Shown: positions 40,527-50,424 of the stretch, piece after piece
Numbering within the stretch: position 1 is the stretch's first letter
How the letters are laid out: every line of letters begins with the position of its first letter
Assembly (NCBI RefSeq): GCF_001421355.1
Contig: NZ_LMKC01000003.1
Span: forward strand, 372,164-436,163
DNA length: 64,000 nt
Source: Sphingomonas sp. Leaf9
GTDB taxonomy: Bacteria; Pseudomonadota; Alphaproteobacteria; Sphingomonadales; Sphingomonadaceae
Direction: 5' to 3'
The notes under the pieces: generated by a model
Database searches by the model: none
What the model saw: the letters and a program-made list of their open reading frames with translations, nothing else
Told to the model about the DNA's origin: nothing
Program-made: the position numbers and the translations under genes

Positions 40527-42272
40527 TTACACCAGCGCCTTGGCCTCGTCGTCCATTTCGCCCGAGACTTCGTTGGCCTGCAAGATCATGTCGGTATGCG
40601 CCGCGCCCGACGGGATCATCGGGAAGCAGTTAGCGAGCTTTGCTACCATGCAGTCGACGATCACCGGGCCGTCATGGTCGAGCATCGCCTGGATGCCGGC
40701 ATCTAGATCGTCCGGATGCTCGATGCGAATACCCTTCCAGCCATAGGCCTCGCCCAGCTTCACGAAGTCGGGCAACGAGTCCGAATAGCTGTTCGAATAG
40801 CGCGAACTATAAGTCAGCTCCTGCCACTGGCGGACCATGCCCATATATTCGTTGTTCAGGATGAAGATCTTGACCGGCAGGCGATATTGCGTCGCCGTGG
40901 CCAGTTCCTGAATGTTCATCTGGATCGACGCCTCGCCAGCAATGTCGATGCACAGTGCGCCCGGATTGCCCAACTGCGCGCCGATCGCGGCGGGCAGGCC
41001 GTAGCCCATCGTGCCCAGACCACCGCTGGTCAGCCACTTGTTCGGTGCTTCGAACCCGAAATGCTGCGCGGCCCACATCTGGTGCTGGCCAACCTCGGTC
41101 GAGATGATCGGCGCGCGATGCTTGGTCGCCTCGTACAGCGCGCGGATCGCCCGCTGTGGCATGATCTCGGTCGTGCTGTCGGGGAAGTCGAGGCAGCGCT
41201 TGGCCCGCCAGTCCTCGATCTTCGCCCACCATGCCGACAGGTCGGGCTTGGGATGCTGGCGCGATTTCCAGACACGGATCATGTCCTCCATCGCATGGCC
41301 CGCATCGGCGATGATGCCGAGGTCGGCGCGCACGATCTTGTTCACGCTGGATCGATCGATATCGATATGGACCTTGCGGCTGCGCGGGGAGAAGGCATCG
41401 AGCCGACCCGTCACGCGATCATCGAAGCGCGCGCCGATGGCGACGACCAGATCGGCCTCGTTCATCGCCAAGTTCGCTTCATAGGTGCCGTGCATCCCCA
41501 GCATCCCCAGCCATTGCGGCGAAGAGGCGGGCAGGGCGCCCAGACCCATCAGCGTCGAGGTGACCGGCGCACCAGTGATCCGCGCCAGTTCGCGCAGCAG
41601 CTGCGACGCGGCCGGCCCCGAATTGATGATGCCGCCGCCGGTATAAAGCACCGGACGTTCGGCCGCCGCCAGCATGTCGACGACCTGCTCGATCTGCGCG
41701 CGATCGGCCTTCACCTTCGGGCGATAGGTCTTGTGCTGGATCGGGCCGGGCTTGGTGTAGCGCGCGGTCGCGACCTGCACGTCCTTCGGGATGTCGATCA
41801 CGACCGGGCCGGGGCGGCCGGCAGTGGCGATATGGAACGCCTCGTGAATGACATGGCCGAGCTTCGCCGGGTCCTTCACCAGATAGTTATGCTTGCAGCA
41901 ATGGCGCGTGATGCCAACGGTATCGGCCTCCTGAAACGCGTCGGTGCCGATCAGGCCGGTCGGGACCTGACCCGTGATGACCACCATCGGGATCGAATCG
42001 AGCAGCGCATCGGTGATGCCGGTGATCGCGTTGGTCGCGCCGGGGCCGGAGGTGACCAGCACGACGCCGGGCTTGCCGGTCGAGCGGGCATAGCCCTCGG
42101 CCGCATGGGTGGCAGCCTGTTCGTGGCGGACGAGGATGTGCTTGATCCGGCTATGTTCGAACAGCGCGTCATAGATCGGCAGCACCGCGCCACCGGGATA
42201 GCCGAACACGACTTCCACGCCGAGGTCGACGAGGGCCTCGACCAAAATGGCGGCTCCGCTCTTCTCAGGCAT
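40527..42272 (-). CDS. ilvB: Acetolactate synthase large (catalytic) subunit
   Basis: A 581-residue thiamine-diphosphate enzyme. VFGYPGGAVLPIYDAL with the downstream catalytic Glu (HEQAATHAAEGYAR), the FAD region and the C-terminal TPP-binding segment DIAGEASIQMNIQEL...NN are present; GEAS replaces the common GDGS, as I recall in other alphaproteobacteria. It joins two pyruvates, or pyruvate and 2-oxobutyrate. GAGGAG lies 9 nt before ATG 42272. Confidence 0.97.
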   Translation of the reverse strand: MPEKSGAAILVEALVDLGVEVVFGYPGGAVLPIYDALFEHSRIKHILVRHEQAATHAAEGYARSTGKPGVVLVTSGPGATNAITGITDALLDSIPMVVITGQVPTGLIGTDAFQEADTVGITRHCCKHNYLVKDPAKLGHVIHEAFHIATAGRPGPVVIDIPKDVQVATARYTKPGPIQHKTYRPKVKADRAQIEQVVDMLAAAERPVLYTGGGIINSGPAASQLLRELARITGAPVTSTLMGLGALPASSPQWLGMLGMHGTYEANLAMNEADLVVAIGARFDDRVTGRLDAFSPRSRKVHIDIDRSSVNKIVRADLGIIADAGHAMEDMIRVWKSRQHPKPDLSAWWAKIEDWRAKRCLDFPDSTTEIMPQRAIRALYEATKHRAPIISTEVGQHQMWAAQHFGFEAPNKWLTSGGLGTMGYGLPAAIGAQLGNPGALCIDIAGEASIQMNIQELATATQYRLPVKIFILNNEYMGMVRQWQELTYSSRYSNSYSDSLPDFVKLGEAYGWKGIRIEHPDDLDAGIQAMLDHDGPVIVDCMVAKLANCFPMIPSGAAHTDMILQANEVSGEMDDEAKALV

Positions 42273-42357
42273 GGGTCTTTGCTCCTCAATTACTTCGCGG
42301 GCGCAATAGCACCGTTGGAGTGGCGTCGCTAGTCGCATGAAACATGCGTGTCAATCA

Positions 42358-43290
42358 TCAATTGCGTAATAAAGTGTCGAATTGACGCGTAAGTGCGCAT
42401 TTTTCCGTTTCGCTAGTGCGAAGCCAGTCTGCCGGAGGCTGGTTGCGGAACCAGGTATACTGCCGCTTCGCATATTGGCGGGTGGCGTGGCGTGCCGCCG
42501 CAAGCGCGTCGTCACGATCGATGCTACCTGCCTGCCATTGCGCGATTTCCGCGACGCCGATGGCGCGGCGAACCGGTGCGTCGGGCGGAATGTCGCAGCG
42601 GGCGAGGAGCGCGTGGACTTCCTCCACTGCGCCGCCCGCGAACATTTCGGCCAGTCGCCGGTCGCACCGTTCGGTCAGCCATGCGCGATCGGGCAGCAAC
42701 AGCATCGCCGAAAGCACGATTCGATCGCCGATCCCGCCGATGCGGTCACGCTGCCAATCGGTGAGCGTGCGGCCGGTGAACGTCACGACCTCCAGCGCCC
42801 GTGCGATGCGGGTGGTGTCGGTCGGGCGCAGTCGGGCGGCGGCTTCGGCATCGCGCTGGGCCAGTTCGGCGACGGCTTGGTCGAGCGGCATCGCGCGAAT
42901 GCGGGTGCGGACCTCCGGATCGATATCGGGCACCGGTGCGATGCCGTCGATCAACGTGCGCAGATACAGGCCGGTACCGCCGACCAGTACCGGCAGCTTG
43001 CCCGCCGCATGGGCGGCGTCGATCTCCGCTGTCGCCTGCTGCGCCCACAGCGCTGCCGAATAGGGTTCGGCCCCATCGACATGGCCGAACAGGCGGTGTG
43101 GGGCCTGCGCTTCTTCTTCAGAGGAGGGACGGGCGGATAGCACGCGCAGGTCGCGGTACACCTGCGCGCTGTCGGCGTTGATGACCACGCCGTCGTGCCG
43201 CTGAGCGATCTCAATCGCCAGCGCGGACTTGCCGCTGGCGGTCGGGCCTGCGATGAGCGCGATCCTCGGACGGTCAGGGGAAGTTACCAT
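42358..43290 (-). CDS. miaA: tRNA dimethylallyltransferase
   Basis: A 310-residue MiaA. The P-loop [11 protein letters not shown], the DSAQVYRDL block, the [11 protein letters not shown] motif and the C-terminal [14 protein letters not shown] segment define the family. It isopentenylates A37 of tRNAs reading UNN codons. The ATG at 43290 overlaps the ATG of divergent serB within a single CATG; ATG 43296 is the only other near start. The Shine-Dalgarno is weak. Confidence 0.95.
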   Translation of the reverse strand: MVTSPDRPRIALIAGPTASGKSALAIEIAQRHDGVVINADSAQVYRDLRVLSARPSSEEEAQAPHRLFGHVDGAEPYSAALWAQQATAEIDAAHAAGKLPVLVGGTGLYLRTLIDGIAPVPDIDPEVRTRIRAMPLDQAVAELAQRDAEAAARLRPTDTTRIARALEVVTFTGRTLTDWQRDRIGGIGDRIVLSAMLLLPDRAWLTERCDRRLAEMFAGGAVEEVHALLARCDIPPDAPVRRAIGVAEIAQWQAGSIDRDDALAAARHATRQYAKRQYTWFRNQPPADWLRTSETEKCALTRQFDTLLRN

Positions 43291-44170
43291 GTTCATCGCC
43301 ACGCTGATAGCAGCCGAATCGATCGCTGCGGGCGATATTTCCGCTGCCGCCGATCGGCTCGACGTCGCCGGCTGCCAAGTCGAGGGCTGGAGCTGGATCG
43401 AGGACGGCAAGGCCGCCGATATCCGCTTCGCCAGCGACGTCGCCGCTGCGCGACCGGCGCTCGAAGGCGTATTCGCCCGAACCGATATCGCGGTGCAGCC
43501 CGCCGCCAACCGCGAAAAGCAGTTGCTGATCGCCGACATGGATTCGACGATGATTACCGTCGAATGTATCGACGAACTCGCCGACTATGCCGGGATCAAG
43601 CCGCAGATCGCCGAGGTCACCGAACGGGCGATGCGTGGCGAACTGGACTTCGCATCGGCGCTCGACGCGCGGGTGGCGCTGCTGGCGGGGCTGGAGGAGA
43701 GTGCGATCCAGCGGTGCCTTGACGAACGGGTCAAGCTGATGCCCGGTGCCAGGACGCTGATTCAAACGATGCGCGCGCGCGGCGCGACGACGATCCTCGT
43801 GTCGGGCGGCTTCACCCGCTTCGCCGAGCCGGTCGGCACCGAACTCGGATTTCACCGCATGATCGCGAACACGCTATTGATCGAGGATGGCCGGTTGACC
43901 GGCAAGGTCGCCAAGCCGATCGTCGATGCGACGACCAAGGAAACGACCTTGTTGGGCGCGATCGAGGAGCTAGGCATCGATCCGGCGTCAACGCTGGCGG
44001 TCGGAGATGGCGCCAACGACCTGCCGATGATCCGCCGCGCGGGGCTTGGCGTCGCCTATCACGCCAAGCCGGTCGTCGCCGCCGAAGCAGGCGTGCGGAT
44101 CGATCGCAACGACCTGACCGCGCTGCTCTATATCCAGGGGATCGCACCCGCCGAGTGGGCGGCGGGCTGA
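43289..44170 (+). CDS. serB: Phosphoserine phosphatase
   Basis: A 293-residue SerB-type HAD phosphatase. An N-terminal domain of about 80 residues precedes motif [18 protein letters not shown], motif [11 protein letters not shown], the conserved Lys and motif [27 protein letters not shown]. It completes serine synthesis from phosphoserine. GGGGAAG lies 6 nt before ATG 43289. Its promoter must lie within the miaA reading frame on the other strand. Confidence 0.96.
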   Translation: MFIATLIAAESIAAGDISAAADRLDVAGCQVEGWSWIEDGKAADIRFASDVAAARPALEGVFARTDIAVQPAANREKQLLIADMDSTMITVECIDELADYAGIKPQIAEVTERAMRGELDFASALDARVALLAGLEESAIQRCLDERVKLMPGARTLIQTMRARGATTILVSGGFTRFAEPVGTELGFHRMIANTLLIEDGRLTGKVAKPIVDATTKETTLLGAIEELGIDPASTLAVGDGANDLPMIRRAGLGVAYHAKPVVAAEAGVRIDRNDLTALLYIQGIAPAEWAAG

Positions 44171-44174
44171 TCGG

Positions 44175-45104
44175 TCAGCGCTTCATCGGTACGCAGGGCG
44201 TCGGGCGGATCGCGGCGCAGGCGCGGCTCGCCTCGGCGCTGCTGGCAAACGGGCCGACGAGCAACCGGGTGTTGGCACCGGCCGCCTCGTAATAGGGTTG
44301 GCGCCCGGCGAACTTGCCCGACACCGTGCTCCAAAGCCGGCGGGCATTGCCGGCATCCTTGAACGCGCCAAGCTGCACCCGCCATCCGCCGTCGCGGATC
44401 GGAGCGGGCTTTGCGGCGGATGCCGGGGCCGGTTTCGCAACCGGTGCGGGGCGGGGTGCGGGCGTCGGCTTGGGCGCAAGCGTTGCGATCGGCGTCGGGC
44501 GCGGCGTCGCCGCCTTGGGCTGCACCGATGCCAGTACCGGCCGTCCTGCATTGCGCTCAAGGTCGCGGGCCATCACCACCGCCGCCTGTCGATCGGGCAG
44601 CGGGACATAGCGGTCCATTTCCGCCAGCGTCGCCGCCGCCTGCGGCAATCCGGCAGACGACGCGCGCGTCATCAGTGCATAGGCCCGGCGCCAGTCCTTG
44701 GGCACGGCATCGCCGTTGAAGAGCATGGTGCCCAATACGAACTGGCTGCGTGCCTCGCCGCGCTGCGACGATTTCTCCAGCCATTTGACCGCATCGGCAC
44801 GCTTGCCGTTCTGGAACAGGATCAGGCCGTAATTATCCTCGGCCTGGGCGTGGCCTTGCTGCGCGGCCAACGCGTACCAGCGTTCGGCCTGGGCCATGTC
44901 CATCTTCACACCGCGGCCGAGCTTATAGGCCTGGCCCAGATTGAACTGCGCATCGGCATCGCCCGCGGCGGCGGGTTGCTGCCATTCGCGCACCGCCGTG
45001 GCCCAGTCGCCCCGTGCCCAGGCGTCGACCCCGGCCTTCACATCTGCGCCCGCCGCCACCGACAGCATCGCGCCCGCAAGCGCCAGCCCAACCAAAACGC
45101 GCAT
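44175..45104 (-). CDS. Sel1-repeat / SPOR-domain protein
   Basis: A 309-residue exported protein: signal peptide (about 1-20), Sel1/TPR-like repeats (about 25-165, for example AQFNLGQAYKLGRGVKMDMAQAERWYALAA), a Pro/Ala-rich linker and a C-terminal SPOR domain (about 240-308, GGWRVQLGAFKDAGNARRLW). SPOR domains bind denuded septal peptidoglycan. Start ATG 45104 with AGAGGGG upstream. It converges on serB with a 4-nt gap and diverges from the parA-like unit, which also ends in a SPOR protein. Confidence 0.88.
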   Translation of the reverse strand: MRVLVGLALAGAMLSVAAGADVKAGVDAWARGDWATAVREWQQPAAAGDADAQFNLGQAYKLGRGVKMDMAQAERWYALAAQQGHAQAEDNYGLILFQNGKRADAVKWLEKSSQRGEARSQFVLGTMLFNGDAVPKDWRRAYALMTRASSAGLPQAAATLAEMDRYVPLPDRQAAVVMARDLERNAGRPVLASVQPKAATPRPTPIATLAPKPTPAPRPAPVAKPAPASAAKPAPIRDGGWRVQLGAFKDAGNARRLWSTVSGKFAGRQPYYEAAGANTRLLVGPFASSAEASRACAAIRPTPCVPMKR

Positions 45105-45258
45105 CACGATCCCCTCTGCGTCCTCGCCCCTTTCCCTATCAGCGGTTCACCATGTTCTGAAAGCCTTTCGCACGACCGTCATGGAAAGCCCGCCGTTAAC
45201 TGGTTCTTATCCGCAGCCATGGCATCGGGTTGTGGAGATTACGGGAGACGGTGGCGCA

Positions 45259-45966
45259 ATGCGCGTTCTGGCAGTGGCTTCGCAAAAGGGTGGTTCGGGC
45301 AAGACAACCTTGTCCGGGCATCTGGCCGTGCAGGCCGAACGTGCGGGCGCCGGGCCGGTCGTGATGATCGACATCGATCCGCAGGGGTCGCTGGCCGAAT
45401 GGTGGAACGAACGGGTCACCGACGAGCCGGCCTTTGCGCAGACGATGGTTGCGCGGCTTGCCGCCGACCTGGAGACCCTGCGCGCCCACGGGTTCAAGCT
45501 GGCGGTCATCGATACCCCGCCAGCGATCACCATGGCGATCCAGAGCGTCATCGCCGTTGCCGAGCTGATCGTCGTGCCGACCCGGCCCAGCCCGCATGAC
45601 CTGCGCGCGGTCGGTGCGACCGTCGACCTGTGCGACCGCGCAGGCAAGCCGCTGGTGTTCGTCGTCAATGCCGCCACGCCGGGTGCGCGGATCACCACCG
45701 AAGCGACCATGGCCCTGTCGCAGCACGGGACCGTGGCCCCCGTGACGATCCATCACCGCGTCGATTTCGCATCGTCGATGGTCGATGGCCGCACCGTCAT
45801 GGAAATCGACCCGAAGTCGCGGTCGAGCGCCGAGATCGAGGCGCTGTGGGCCTATCTGCAGGATCGTCTCGAAAAGAATTTCCGCCGGACGGTCTTTGCC
45901 GTGCCGACGATGCCCACCGCCGTCCGGGTGCCGGCGGGTGGCTTCGGTCGCCGGGGGCAGGGGTAG
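45259..45966 (+). CDS. ParA-family ATPase
   Basis: A 235-residue deviant-Walker ATPase. Walker A KGGSGKTT (10-17) with both signature lysines, Walker A' MIDIDPQGSLAEWW and Walker B LAVIDTPPA are present. It is short and lacks an N-terminal DNA-binding domain, as in chromosomal or plasmid-type Ib ParA proteins. No ParB or parS is adjacent; instead it is followed 3 nt later by a small protein and a SPOR protein, suggesting a role in positioning division or envelope components, which is inference. Confidence 0.88.
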   Translation: MRVLAVASQKGGSGKTTLSGHLAVQAERAGAGPVVMIDIDPQGSLAEWWNERVTDEPAFAQTMVARLAADLETLRAHGFKLAVIDTPPAITMAIQSVIAVAELIVVPTRPSPHDLRAVGATVDLCDRAGKPLVFVVNAATPGARITTEATMALSQHGTVAPVTIHHRVDFASSMVDGRTVMEIDPKSRSSAEIEALWAYLQDRLEKNFRRTVFAVPTMPTAVRVPAGGFGRRGQG

Positions 45967-45969
45967 GGG

Positions 45970-46374
45970 ATGAGCACGCAGCGCCCCCCGGCCCAGATCC
46001 ATCCCGCGTTGCTCGCGCGCAAGGGCGAAGCCCGCCCGGCGATGCGCCCGCACGGCACCGGACCCGACAGTCGTGACGGCGACGATCTGGGCTGGAACGA
46101 TCTGGGCGACACCAAGCCGGCGGTCCTGCGCGATCGTGCCAAGTTGCAGGCGGTGCCAGCGGCCGCGCCGTCCCCCACGCCAGCGACCGAATCGCTGGTG
46201 CTGGACCTTGATGCGGATCGGATGCTCCGGCTGAAGCTGGCGGCGACGGTGCGCGATATTTCCCCGGAAGCCTTTGTGCGCGACGCGCTCGATCGCTCCC
46301 TCCCGTCGGCATCCGACATTGCGGCGCTCGTTCAGCGCCTCGCCCCCGATGGGGCAACGAAGGGCAAGCCATGA
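45970..46374 (+). CDS. Small RHH-like partner of the ParA-type ATPase
   Basis: A 134-residue protein. Residues 1-70 are Pro/Ala-rich and likely disordered. The C-terminal half has a beta strand (SLVLDLDADRMLRLKLAATVRD) followed by two predicted helices (SPEAFVRDALDRSL... IAALVQRL), reminiscent of a ribbon-helix-helix domain. Such proteins often partner type Ib ParA ATPases, but no function is demonstrated. It lies 3 nt after the ParA gene and overlaps the next gene by 4 nt, so the three are probably co-translated. Confidence 0.65.
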   Translation: MSTQRPPAQIHPALLARKGEARPAMRPHGTGPDSRDGDDLGWNDLGDTKPAVLRDRAKLQAVPAAAPSPTPATESLVLDLDADRMLRLKLAATVRDISPEAFVRDALDRSLPSASDIAALVQRLAPDGATKGKP

Positions 46375-47681
46375 AGACCCATCTGCTCGTATCGATCGGC
46401 CTCGCGACGGCCATGCTCGGCGGATCGCTGGCGCTGGTCGGCAGCGGCACGGTGGCCGTCGCGTCCGCAGAGGACGGCGCGGCGCGCAAATTCGCGGTGA
46501 AGGCGCTGAAGGCGTTGGGCAAGCAGCGCGCGGCCGATGCCGTCACCTTCGCCGAACAGGCGGTGGCGCTGTCGCCGCGCGACGCGGCCTATCGCACGCT
46601 GCTGGGACGTGCCTATCTGTCCGCCGGACGCTTTGCATCGGCCACGCAGGCGTTTACCGACGTCCTGACGCTGAACCCGGCGGATGCGCGCGCGGCGCTG
46701 AACCTTGCGCTGGCGCAGACCGCGACCGGCGAATGGGTCGCCGCGCGCGAGACCCTGACCGCCCATGCCGCGCGGATTTCGCCGGCGGATCGCGGGCTGG
46801 CGCTGGCGCTGGCGGGCGATCCGGCGGGCGGTATCGCCTTGCTGAGCGAAGCCGCGCGCGATCCGGCCGCGACCGCGACGATCCGCCAGAACCTGGCGCT
46901 CGCCCTCGCGCTCGACGGGCGCTGGGTGGATGCACGCACGGTGGCGTCGGTCGATATGGCGCCGGCGCAGGTCGACCAGCGGCTGATGGAATGGGCGGCG
47001 TTCGCCCGGCCCGAACATGCCGCGCAACAGGTTGCGGCGCTGCTGGGCGTAACCCCGGCGGCGGGCGATCGCGGACAGCCGATGCAGCTGGCGCTGGCCG
47101 AACCGGTCGGCGGAGCGCCAGTCGCGCTGGCGAAGGCCGATCCGGTGCCGGAAGTGCCGGCGGCGGTCGTCGCGGTCGAGCCGGTCGGCGATACGCCGGT
47201 CGTACCCGCAGTGCCGGCACCCGTCGAAATGGCGGCGGTCGCGCGTCCGGCGATCACCTTCGCCCCGCGTCGGGAGATCGTGCAGGCGCTGCCCGGTGGT
47301 TACCGGCAGGGTGCGCAGCCGGTGCGGATGGCGGCCCGATCGCAGCCTGTCGCCCAGCCGGTTCGGGTGGCATCGGCCGTCGTGGCAAAGGGTGATTATT
47401 ACGTACAGCTTGGCGCGTTCGACAACGCCGGCGTCGCCCGTTCTGCGTGGCGACGGATGAGCCGGAACGTGCCGCGCCTCGCCGCGCTGGCACCACAAGG
47501 GATGCAGGCCAGCGTCCGCGGGTCCAGCTTCTATCGCCTGTCGGTCGGTGGCCTCGCCCGCGCCGATGCGGCTTCGCTGTGCGGCAGCGTCCGTGCCAAG
47601 GGCGACCGGTGTTTCGTGCGGACCCATGCCGGCGACCAGCTCGCCGCCTGGGCACGCCCCGATCGCCTCGCCTCGCGCTAA
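46371..47681 (+). CDS. TPR / SPOR-domain envelope protein
   Basis: A 436-residue exported protein: signal peptide (about 1-32), TPR-like repeats (about 40-175, including AYRTLLGRAYLSAGRFASATQAF and ARAALNLALAQTATGEW), a Pro/Val/Ala linker (about 235-340) and a C-terminal SPOR domain (about 343-420, DYYVQLGAFDNAGVARSAW). Probably binds septal peptidoglycan. Its start overlaps the RHH-like gene as ATGA. Confidence 0.85.
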   Translation: MKTHLLVSIGLATAMLGGSLALVGSGTVAVASAEDGAARKFAVKALKALGKQRAADAVTFAEQAVALSPRDAAYRTLLGRAYLSAGRFASATQAFTDVLTLNPADARAALNLALAQTATGEWVAARETLTAHAARISPADRGLALALAGDPAGGIALLSEAARDPAATATIRQNLALALALDGRWVDARTVASVDMAPAQVDQRLMEWAAFARPEHAAQQVAALLGVTPAAGDRGQPMQLALAEPVGGAPVALAKADPVPEVPAAVVAVEPVGDTPVVPAVPAPVEMAAVARPAITFAPRREIVQALPGGYRQGAQPVRMAARSQPVAQPVRVASAVVAKGDYYVQLGAFDNAGVARSAWRRMSRNVPRLAALAPQGMQASVRGSSFYRLSVGGLARADAASLCGSVRAKGDRCFVRTHAGDQLAAWARPDRLASR

Positions 47682-47724
47682 GTCTTTCCCGGTCCTCTCC
47701 CAGGAGGTGGCGGCGCGTTCCTGA

Positions 47725-48927
47725 TTACAGGAATGCGCCGCCTTTCATTACCCGCACCACGCGGCCCTGCACCGGCAGGCCGTCGAACGGGGTATTGGCC
47801 GCCTTGCCCGCCAGCGCGTCGGCGCGGACCTGCCACGGCGCATCCTGATCGATCACGATCAGATCGGCCGGCGCACCGATGCCGAGCGTACCGGACTCCA
47901 GTCCCAGCAGCATCGCCGGATTGCGCGACACCAGCGCGAACAGCCGATCAAGGCCGATCACCCCATCACGGACCAGCCCCAGCCCGAGCGGCAGCAACGT
48001 CTCCGCCCCGGCCATGCCCGGCTCCGAGTCGGCAAAGGGCAGGCGCTTCGCTTCCGGCCCGCGCGGATCGTGGCCGGAACACAGCACGTCGATCGTCCCA
48101 TCGGCCAGCGCGGCGCGTGCCGCCTGTCGGTCGCCTTCGCTGCGCAGTGGTGGCGACAGATGGGCGAAGGTCCGAAAATCGCTCATCGCGATATCCGACA
48201 GATAGAGGTGCGCCGGGGTGATCCCACAGGTCACGCGAACCCCGCGCCGCTTGGCCGCGCGGATGAGGTCGAAACCAGCGGCGGTCGTCACCTGCCGGAA
48301 ATGCAATCGTGCGCCGGTATCCTCGGCAAGCATCACGTCGCGCGCGATCGCCAGCGCCTCGGCCAGCGCCGGGGCGGCGGGCAGTCCGAGGCGGGTCGCC
48401 GTCTCACCCGCCGTCGCCACCGCGTCCCCCGCCAGCCCGCCATCCTCGGCATGGGCGACGACCACCAGGTTGCAGTCGCGGGCATAGGCCAGCACTTTGC
48501 GCATCACGCCGCTGTCGGCGATCCAGTGCCGCCCGGTCGCGACCGCCACCGCGCCCGCCTCGGCGTTGATCGCCATTTCGGCGAGGTCGGTACCGCGCAA
48601 GCCCTGCGTCGCGGCGGAGATCGGATGAATCCAGATGTCGGGCTTGCCCATATGCGCCGCGCGCGCGACGATGCCCGGATCGTCGAGCACCGGTGCCTGG
48701 TCGGGCATCAGCCCCACGCGAACGATACCCCCGGCACGACAGGCGGCGGCATCGATGCCGAACACGCCCAGATCGACGATGGCTGGGGCGATTAGCTTGC
48801 CCGACACGTCGATCGACTCGGCATCGCCTGCGTCGGTGACGATGGCGTCGCCCTCAATCGTCAGGTCACGTTCGGCGATCCCGCCGACCGGACAGACCAG
48901 CGTGCCGCCGGTGAACCGCTTGCTCAT
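47725..48927 (-). CDS. Dihydroorotase-like protein, catalytically degenerate (PyrC'-type)
   Basis: A 400-residue amidohydrolase fold related to class I dihydroorotase. The metal-binding HxH after LIAPAIVDL is replaced by GVFG, the His expected in the LHIxHVST block is Gln (LHFRQVTT), and the catalytic Asp of the TDHAPH block is Gly (CSGHDPRG). HAEDG is kept. It should therefore not be a functional dihydroorotase. In Pseudomonas an inactive PyrC' encoded by a gene overlapping pyrB is a structural partner of aspartate transcarbamoylase; the 4-nt overlap with pyrB here fits that model. Automatic annotation would probably call this pyrC. Confidence 0.88.
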   Translation of the reverse strand: MSKRFTGGTLVCPVGGIAERDLTIEGDAIVTDAGDAESIDVSGKLIAPAIVDLGVFGIDAAACRAGGIVRVGLMPDQAPVLDDPGIVARAAHMGKPDIWIHPISAATQGLRGTDLAEMAINAEAGAVAVATGRHWIADSGVMRKVLAYARDCNLVVVAHAEDGGLAGDAVATAGETATRLGLPAAPALAEALAIARDVMLAEDTGARLHFRQVTTAAGFDLIRAAKRRGVRVTCGITPAHLYLSDIAMSDFRTFAHLSPPLRSEGDRQAARAALADGTIDVLCSGHDPRGPEAKRLPFADSEPGMAGAETLLPLGLGLVRDGVIGLDRLFALVSRNPAMLLGLESGTLGIGAPADLIVIDQDAPWQVRADALAGKAANTPFDGLPVQGRVVRVMKGGAFL

Positions 48928-49913
48928 GCCCAACCCTCCACGCCACGGCTGCGCCGGGTCAGTACGTCGAGGCAGGCCATGCGCACCGCCACGCCCATTT
49001 CGACCTGTTCGGTGATCGTCGAGCGCTGCGGATCGTCAGCCACGTCGCTGGTGATCTCGATACCCCGGTTCATCGGGCCGGGGTGCATGACGATCGCATG
49101 CGGCTCGGCCCGTTTCAGCCGTTCGCGGGTCAGGCCGTAGCGCAGGTGATATTCGCGGGTGGACGGGATGAAGCCACCGTTCATCCGCTCGTTCTGCAGC
49201 CGCAGCATCATCACGACATCGGCCCCTTCCAGCGCAGCGTCGAAGTCGGTGAACGGGGTGACCCCCATCGATTCGATCGCGTGCGGCATCAGCGTGGCGG
49301 GGGCGACGACCCGGACCTCGGCGGCGAGGGTCGTGAGCGCGAGGATGTTGGAGCGCGCGACCCGGCTGTGCAGGATATCGCCGCAGATCACGACCCGCTT
49401 GTGCGCGATCTCGCCCAGCCGCCGGCGGATGGTCAGCGCGTCGAGCAGCGCCTGCGTCGGATGTTCGTGCCAGCCATCGCCCGCGTTCAATACCGGGCAG
49501 TCCACCTTGTCCGCGATCAGCTGCACCGCACCCGACGAGCTGTGGCGGATGACGATCACGTCCGCGCGCATCGCGTTCAGCGTGACAGCAGTGTCGATCA
49601 GCGTCTCGCCCTTCTTCACGCTCGACTGGCCGGCATGCATGTTGACGACATCCGCGCCCAGTCGCTTGCCTGCGATCTCGAACGACAGCAGCGTGCGTGT
49701 GCTGTTTTCGAAGAAGGCGTTGATCTGGGTCATCCCCTGTAATCGCCGGTCGCCGGCCGCACGGCTGCGATTGGCATCGATCCATTGCTCTGCCTCGTCG
49801 AGCAGGAACAGGATCTCATGGGGCTGCAATCCCTCGATCCCGGTCAGGTGCCGATGCGGGAAAACGGCACCGCCATCGATCATGGCGGCGGGGCGGTGGT
49901 CTGAAATAGGCAT
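48924..49913 (-). CDS. pyrB: Aspartate carbamoyltransferase catalytic subunit
   Basis: A 329-residue ATCase. The carbamoyl-phosphate motif [27 protein letters not shown] and [11 protein letters not shown] are intact. It joins carbamoyl phosphate and aspartate in pyrimidine synthesis. No pyrI regulatory subunit is present; the overlapping PyrC'-like gene suggests a Pseudomonas-type dodecameric ATCase. Confidence 0.97.
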   Translation of the reverse strand: MPISDHRPAAMIDGGAVFPHRHLTGIEGLQPHEILFLLDEAEQWIDANRSRAAGDRRLQGMTQINAFFENSTRTLLSFEIAGKRLGADVVNMHAGQSSVKKGETLIDTAVTLNAMRADVIVIRHSSSGAVQLIADKVDCPVLNAGDGWHEHPTQALLDALTIRRRLGEIAHKRVVICGDILHSRVARSNILALTTLAAEVRVVAPATLMPHAIESMGVTPFTDFDAALEGADVVMMLRLQNERMNGGFIPSTREYHLRYGLTRERLKRAEPHAIVMHPGPMNRGIEITSDVADDPQRSTITEQVEMGVAVRMACLDVLTRRSRGVEGWA

Positions 49914-49953
49914 CGAGGCGACCGGTTAGGCCGCGTCGCGCGCCCTTGCAAGC

Positions 49954-50424
49954 TCAGGCTAGCGGGACATTCACCAGCGCGTCGATCGCGCCTTGCAGGA
50001 TGTATGCGGCCGCCAGCTTGTCGACGCGCTCGGCCCGCTTGGCGCGGCTCAGGTCCTCGGCGATCATTTGTCGTTCGACCGCGACCGTCGACCAGCGTTC
50101 GTCCCACAGGAAGACCGGCAGATTCAGGTCGTCGAGGTTGCGGGCGAAGGCGCGCACTGATTGCGTTCGCGGCGAGTCGCTGCCGTCCATGTTGAGCGGC
50201 AAGCCGATGACGATGCCGCGTACCGATTGCTGGCGGATCAGCGTCGCCAGCTGTGCCTTGTCCGCGCTGAATTTCGTGCGGTTGACCAGCACGGCGGGGC
50301 TGGCGAAGCTCCAGCCGGCGTCGCACAGCGCGGTCCCGATCGTCTTCGTGCCGACGTCGAGGCCGATCAGCCGGCCCCCTTCGGGCAGGGCGTCGCGAAA
50401 GACGGCGCGGTCTTCGGTAATCAT
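49954..50424 (-). CDS. ruvX: Holliday junction resolvase-like RuvX/YqgF
   Basis: A 156-residue RNase H-fold protein: [16 protein letters not shown] (first acidic residue), [31 protein letters not shown] and the final [15 protein letters not shown] are all conserved. YqgF proteins act in 16S rRNA 5' processing and possibly junction resolution. ATG 50424 is chosen because GGGAG precedes it and it overlaps the upstream stop as ATGA. Confidence 0.95.
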   Translation of the reverse strand: MITEDRAVFRDALPEGGRLIGLDVGTKTIGTALCDAGWSFASPAVLVNRTKFSADKAQLATLIRQQSVRGIVIGLPLNMDGSDSPRTQSVRAFARNLDDLNLPVFLWDERWSTVAVERQMIAEDLSRAKRAERVDKLAAAYILQGAIDALVNVPLA

